This document shows positions 32,421 through 35,539 of a stretch of DNA of 35,539 bases, one piece after another. The translations under genes and the position numbers were made by a program. The notes beneath the pieces are model-generated. The model did not search any database and had not been told where the DNA came from. It was given only the letters and a program-made list of their open reading frames with translations. Every line of letters starts with the position of its first letter. Positions within the stretch are counted from its first letter, which is position 1. The stretch comes from Flavobacteriales bacterium (GTDB lineage Bacteria > Bacteroidota > Bacteroidia > UBA10329). The stretch is taken from positions 1-35,539 of the forward strand of contig JAGYJL010000024.1 in the NCBI GenBank assembly GCA_018402015.1, in the 5' to 3' direction.

Positions 32421-34169
32421 CTACTGCACCACCACTTTGGCATTCTCAACACTCCCATCAGCCATTTGCGCACGTACCAAGTAAAGCCCAGCGCTAAGGC
32501 CATCTACCTCTAAAGAAGAGCGCAGGCCGCCATTGAGTTGCTTGATAAGTTTGCCTGTGGTATCTGTAATAGTGATTTTCTGCAACAGGCTACCGGAAAT
32601 GGTGAAAGTACCGGAGTTGGGGTTGGGGTAGATGCTGAAGTCAGGCTCAACATCTGTGTTCGTCTTTGATTCACTATCCATGGATGCCTGCATGTCTTCA
32701 GGTTCTCCTTCCGGATCAGCAAGCCGTTGAGCAGGAGGAGGAACGTACCCGCATGGAACAATCTCAGCTAAGAAATAGTCAGCGTTGTCAGACGAAAAAC
32801 CGGGATTCAACTCAATTCGCTCTCCGGCTCTCATAATTACGTTGCTTCCTTGTCCAACAACTACCGGAGCATTCGAAGCAACAATGAGTTCAGAACTAGC
32901 GTGCAACGTAAACTCTTCATTGATCCAATGATGGTCGTCAATGTACATGACGGGTTCATGTTCGCAGCATTGCTTCGGTGGCACGTATGTAACTCCGCCA
33001 CAACCAAAGAACAGCTCGCTCACATCGGTGGGGTTATTAGAAGCATTGATCTTGGCAAAATTCCCAGTAAACCTGGCAGTGCCGCATTGGTTCATTGCTC
33101 TAAGCTCATAAACATAGTTGCCATTAGCAAATTCTGCGCCTTGGGCATTCTGACCGCTCCACTCCCACCCATTTGGAAAACCAAGTTCACACTCTACCGC
33201 TAGTTGGGTAATGTTGCCACCGTTCATGGGCCATATCTCCAATTCCAGCCTTTTAGCATTACTAATGTTGTCTATTCTCCAAGGTTCGGTTGCGGTATGC
33301 GAACCGCTGAAATTTGGCCATATCTGTCCATATGTTGGACTGCATGACTCTGTTGGTGGGCACTCCATTAAGGTTACATCGTCTACACCAATATATGTTC
33401 CTGGACCACCTCCGTAGTCAAGTTCTATTGCAACCCAGTCCATGTCATTTAGAACATAATCATTGGGGGCTTCAAATTCGAATGATACAATATGCCAAAC
33501 TCCCAATGGGAAATCTGTTAAATTGATTTCTTGTGACCCAATAAGATCAATATTCTGAGAGATTCCATCAACCTTATCTACATACGAACTTGACTCATAT
33601 TCAAACGGGTCATTATTTGCATACTTGATTCTGTTAGCAGCAATAAAGGCTTTGATACTCGTATTTTGATAGCTTGAAGTAATTGTGGGCATGTATTGAC
33701 CATCAGTAAACAGTTGGACGTAGAAACTCAAATAATAAGTTCTTCCTGGGGTAAGATGATTGCCAGAATACAGGTCTTGTTGAATCAACTCTCCATAACC
33801 CATTCCAACAAACTTCTCTCCTTCCTTTGGGTTTGCGATTTGCCAGTTTCCACTCACATAATCGGGTACGCGAAAGGGGAATTTTAGGCCGTCAAAATCA
33901 TAATCTCCTTCCTCAACACTCCACCAGTCAGGCGAGTGCAATTGTAACCCACAATCCTCCGATTGCCCGGTAATCACATTTGGACCATCCTCACAATGAA
34001 TTTCCGACTTCCATCCTTCAATGAATTGAGCATCACCTGCGTCATTCGGTTTGTCTGAGGATGCACTATTTTCACGCAGTTCAAACCCACCGTTTGCAAT
34101 ATGGTTTTGTCCGAGACAAATTTTTCCTAGGAACACAAGTAAAATGGCTAGAAAGCTTTTATTCTTCAT
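32421..34169 (-). CDS. Type IX secretion cargo protein with jelly-roll N-terminal domain
   Basis: 582 residues from the ATG at 34169; an in-frame start at 34202 lies inside the upstream gene and would add residues before the signal peptide (SFLAILLVFLGKICLGQ). Residues 20-280 look like a carbohydrate-binding jelly roll (IANGGFEL, QDLYSGNHLTPGRTYYLSFY, VDDVTL), common in adhesins and glycosidases. Then comes a gliding-motility-like beta domain (WEWSGQNAQGAEFANGNYVY) and a Cys-rich segment (KQCCEHEPVMYIDD), then a hydrophilic linker. The end is a type A sorting domain: FSIYPNPNSGTFTISG, LSAGLYLVRAQM and ENAKVVVQ. It should be exported by the type IX system and fixed to the cell surface or released. 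Ligand unknown. Confidence 0.88.
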   Translation of the reverse strand: MKNKSFLAILLVFLGKICLGQNHIANGGFELRENSASSDKPNDAGDAQFIEGWKSEIHCEDGPNVITGQSEDCGLQLHSPDWWSVEEGDYDFDGLKFPFRVPDYVSGNWQIANPKEGEKFVGMGYGELIQQDLYSGNHLTPGRTYYLSFYVQLFTDGQYMPTITSSYQNTSIKAFIAANRIKYANNDPFEYESSSYVDKVDGISQNIDLIGSQEINLTDFPLGVWHIVSFEFEAPNDYVLNDMDWVAIELDYGGGPGTYIGVDDVTLMECPPTESCSPTYGQIWPNFSGSHTATEPWRIDNISNAKRLELEIWPMNGGNITQLAVECELGFPNGWEWSGQNAQGAEFANGNYVYELRAMNQCGTARFTGNFAKINASNNPTDVSELFFGCGGVTYVPPKQCCEHEPVMYIDDHHWINEEFTLHASSELIVASNAPVVVGQGSNVIMRAGERIELNPGFSSDNADYFLAEIVPCGYVPPPAQRLADPEGEPEDMQASMDSESKTNTDVEPDFSIYPNPNSGTFTISGSLLQKITITDTTGKLIKQLNGGLRSSLEVDGLSAGLYLVRAQMADGSVENAKVVVQ

Positions 34170-34881
34170 TTTTCCGATAGCTAATTTGTATTCCGATTCC
34201 ATATTCCATGAATGGAGATGTACCTGACCAACCGGAGCCTCCTATCTTCAGGTATGGGGTAAATTCAACATGATTCTTGGAAAAAACGTATCCGAGATTA
34301 AGTTCAAGGACGGTTCTATTCATACTGAAAGCCTTCCACTCACCTACAAAGCGCGCCAATGTGTCTGGGCTGGTAACGCGAGTTCGGGAAGCACTAGCAA
34401 TTGAAAGCGTCCCAGTAACAACAATCCTTTCTTTGAAACAATATCCTGCATTCACCACAAAGTCTACGATGTCAAGCGTGCGCCTGTAGCTAAAAACTTG
34501 CGAGCCAGGGCGGATGTGTTGAAGGGAGTCTTTGACCGCAGAATAAAACTCTGATCGAGAGCGAAATCCTATACCTGTTCCTAAGCGTAGTCCATTAATT
34601 CTCAGAAAATCATAAGAGAATGTTAACGCATACCCATAGCCTAAGGCGGTTCTTTCGTATCCGCTAAAAAAACTGCTTCCACTCTGAGGAGGCAGCTCTG
34701 GAACATACCTGACACCGTCTAAGAAATGAATAACAGATGGGGTCAGTTTCAGATTGATGTTTTCAGGTTTGAACATTATTTTCCTCTGCTTTGACTCGAT
34801 AACATAATCTGACTGTGCCAGAACCTCAATTTGTATTAGCAAAAACAAGGGTATCGCCAGAATGATATGTTTGATTAACAT
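34159..34881 (-). CDS. Outer-membrane beta-barrel-like protein
   Basis: 240 residues from the ATG at 34881; a TTG two codons upstream is also in frame. Signal peptide (HIILAIPLFLLIQIEVLAQ). The rest alternates short beta strands with polar loops (LRLGTGIGFRSRSEFYSAVK, TALGYGYALTFSYDFLRI, FMEYGIGIQISYRKN), as in small outer-membrane barrels. It is related to the partial gene at 34952, sharing S-x-VKDSL after a G-x-G strand. It overlaps the cargo gene start by 11 bases and follows a 23-codon micro-ORF by two bases, so it is operonic with the type IX cargo. Confidence 0.75.
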   Translation of the reverse strand: MLIKHIILAIPLFLLIQIEVLAQSDYVIESKQRKIMFKPENINLKLTPSVIHFLDGVRYVPELPPQSGSSFFSGYERTALGYGYALTFSYDFLRINGLRLGTGIGFRSRSEFYSAVKDSLQHIRPGSQVFSYRRTLDIVDFVVNAGYCFKERIVVTGTLSIASASRTRVTSPDTLARFVGEWKAFSMNRTVLELNLGYVFSKNHVEFTPYLKIGGSGWSGTSPFMEYGIGIQISYRKNEE

Positions 34882-34883
34882 CG

Positions 34884-34955
34884 TCAATTCTTGGCAAACG
34901 AAATGAATGTAAAGCCAACGATATTCAGAAATGTCATGAGAGTGAGCTTTTTCAT
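34884..34955 (-). CDS. Possible 23-residue micro-ORF
   Basis: The ATG at 34955 overlaps the upstream stop as ATGA, and the TGA at 34886-34884 lies two bases before the next ATG (TGACGATG). It encodes a 23-residue peptide, MKKLTLMTFLNIVGF followed by eight more residues (hydrophobic, then AKN). It resembles a lone signal peptide or single membrane helix. Gene spacing on both sides is what an operon gene would have. It may be a real micropeptide, a leader that couples translation, or the leftover start of a lost gene. Confidence 0.4.
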   Translation of the reverse strand: MKKLTLMTFLNIVGFTFISFAKN

Positions 34956-35539
34956 TTATTGTCTTTTCTTATTGTTAGACATAGACCTAGGCCAACCGAA
35001 AACTTCGTTTCGCTAAACGGAAAATAATCTAACCGCGCAATAGGCGTTAAGTGAATTCCTTTAAGTTTAATGGGGTAGCCTAAAGTGGTGTAAATTCGGC
35101 TAGCATATATGTTGGTGAACACCTGAGCCCTTATTAGGTCGTAACCTTCATTTTTAGATTCTAGGAATCTATAAGTTTCAAAAAGTGTGATAGCCAACCC
35201 CAGCTCTGCGTGAAACCCAAAGAACTTTTCCGCATTCACGGCAACAGTAACATCAAGATAGTTTAGGTCGAACCTCTTTTTCAGAACGGTTGAGTCAAGC
35301 TGATAGGCAATGAGCGAATCTTTGACACTAGAATACTCGATGGAGCTTAATGACCAGCCCAGGCCTGTGTAAAGCGAAAGCTTCTTTGACCTTCTGAGTA
35401 CATCATAGTCCAATTGCCCAACTACCATTGGGTTAATGCCGCGTCTATTGAAACCTGCGAGGTCATTTGTGGTAAAACTGGAATTAGGCGTTTGGAATTG
35501 ATACTCAATATAATGTGGTTGGTCAATCATTATTCCACC
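34952..35539 (-). CDS. Outer-membrane beta-barrel-like protein (5' end outside window)
   Basis: The frame is open to the right edge, so the N-terminus and signal peptide are missing; the internal ATG at 35530 is not the likely start. The 195 or so visible residues form repeated amphipathic strands (LSLYTGLGWSLSSIEYSSVK, FHAELGLAITLFETYRF, TKFSVGLGLCLTIRKDNK). It is a relative of the next gene: SSVKDSL and a Y/D-rich strand occur in the same order, and both end in a barrel-closing strand followed by RK. A tandem duplication is likely. Function unknown. Confidence 0.7.
   Translation of the reverse strand, partial: GGIMIDQPHYIEYQFQTPNSSFTTNDLAGFNRRGINPMVVGQLDYDVLRRSKKLSLYTGLGWSLSSIEYSSVKDSLIAYQLDSTVLKKRFDLNYLDVTVAVNAEKFFGFHAELGLAITLFETYRFLESKNEGYDLIRAQVFTNIYASRIYTTLGYPIKLKGIHLTPIARLDYFPFSETKFSVGLGLCLTIRKDNK

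Overview
The window is a chromosomal segment of a Bacteroidota bacterium, most likely a marine or freshwater flavobacterium-like heterotroph. The evidence is a type IX secretion C-terminal sorting domain (PNPNSGTF), many promoters with the Bacteroidota -7 element TAnnTTTG, few purine-rich ribosome sites, a free-standing LytTR protein, a TolA-like AKE-rich coiled-coil protein and a DUF897/SbtA transporter. I see no insertion sequences, CRISPR array or prophage. The gene order looks chromosomal.

Layout, left to right. (1) 1-700: a truncated PfkB sugar kinase and a tRNA-Asn gene, fired from interleaved head-to-head promoters. (2) 718-3300: an SbtA-like bicarbonate transporter with two small co-transcribed genes, divergent from a CbbR/CmpR-like LysR regulator; a perfect 8-bp palindrome lies in the 43-bp gap. 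(3) 3302-9229: a YdcF-like protein divergent from a TetR-led type I export operon (TetR, ABC transporter, HlyD, TolC). The ABC ATPase keeps Walker A but has lost most other catalytic motifs. (4) 9531-12913: an SPFH lipoprotein, TPR protein, secreted LRR protein and CutA-like protein in one unit, closed by a strong hairpin. The same 13-bp palindrome, ATAGTAWTACTAT, lies at the promoters of regions 3 and 4, so one TetR regulon may cover both. (5) 12989-17493: a MORN-repeat protein, a LacX-like aldose epimerase, a pseudo-receiver/PAS/SpoIIE phosphatase and a thioredoxin-fold protein.

(6) 17490-28676: twelve tightly packed minus-strand genes. In order of transcription they are an EEP-family nuclease/phosphatase, GlpK, carbamoyltransferase, DUF5989, SxtJ-like, DUF547, a redoxin lipoprotein, a cytochrome c/PHM-like copper monooxygenase lipoprotein, GlpD, SixA, Ppx/GppA and TlpA. 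A monoglyceride-lipase-like hydrolase diverges from their head, so glycerol release, phosphorylation and oxidation are encoded together. (7) 28750-35539: the hydrolase, the 87-bp-repeat coiled-coil protein, a LytTR regulator, the remnant of a sorting domain, an intact type IX cargo protein, and two related beta-barrel-like proteins separated by a 23-codon micro-ORF.

The candidate for an undescribed system is the TetR-linked pair of operons (regions 3 and 4): an exporter with an atypical ATPase, plus an SPFH/TPR/LRR/CutA envelope module. The second is the carbamoyltransferase-DUF5989-SxtJ cassette inside the glycerol operon. All functions come from reading motifs; no database search was run.
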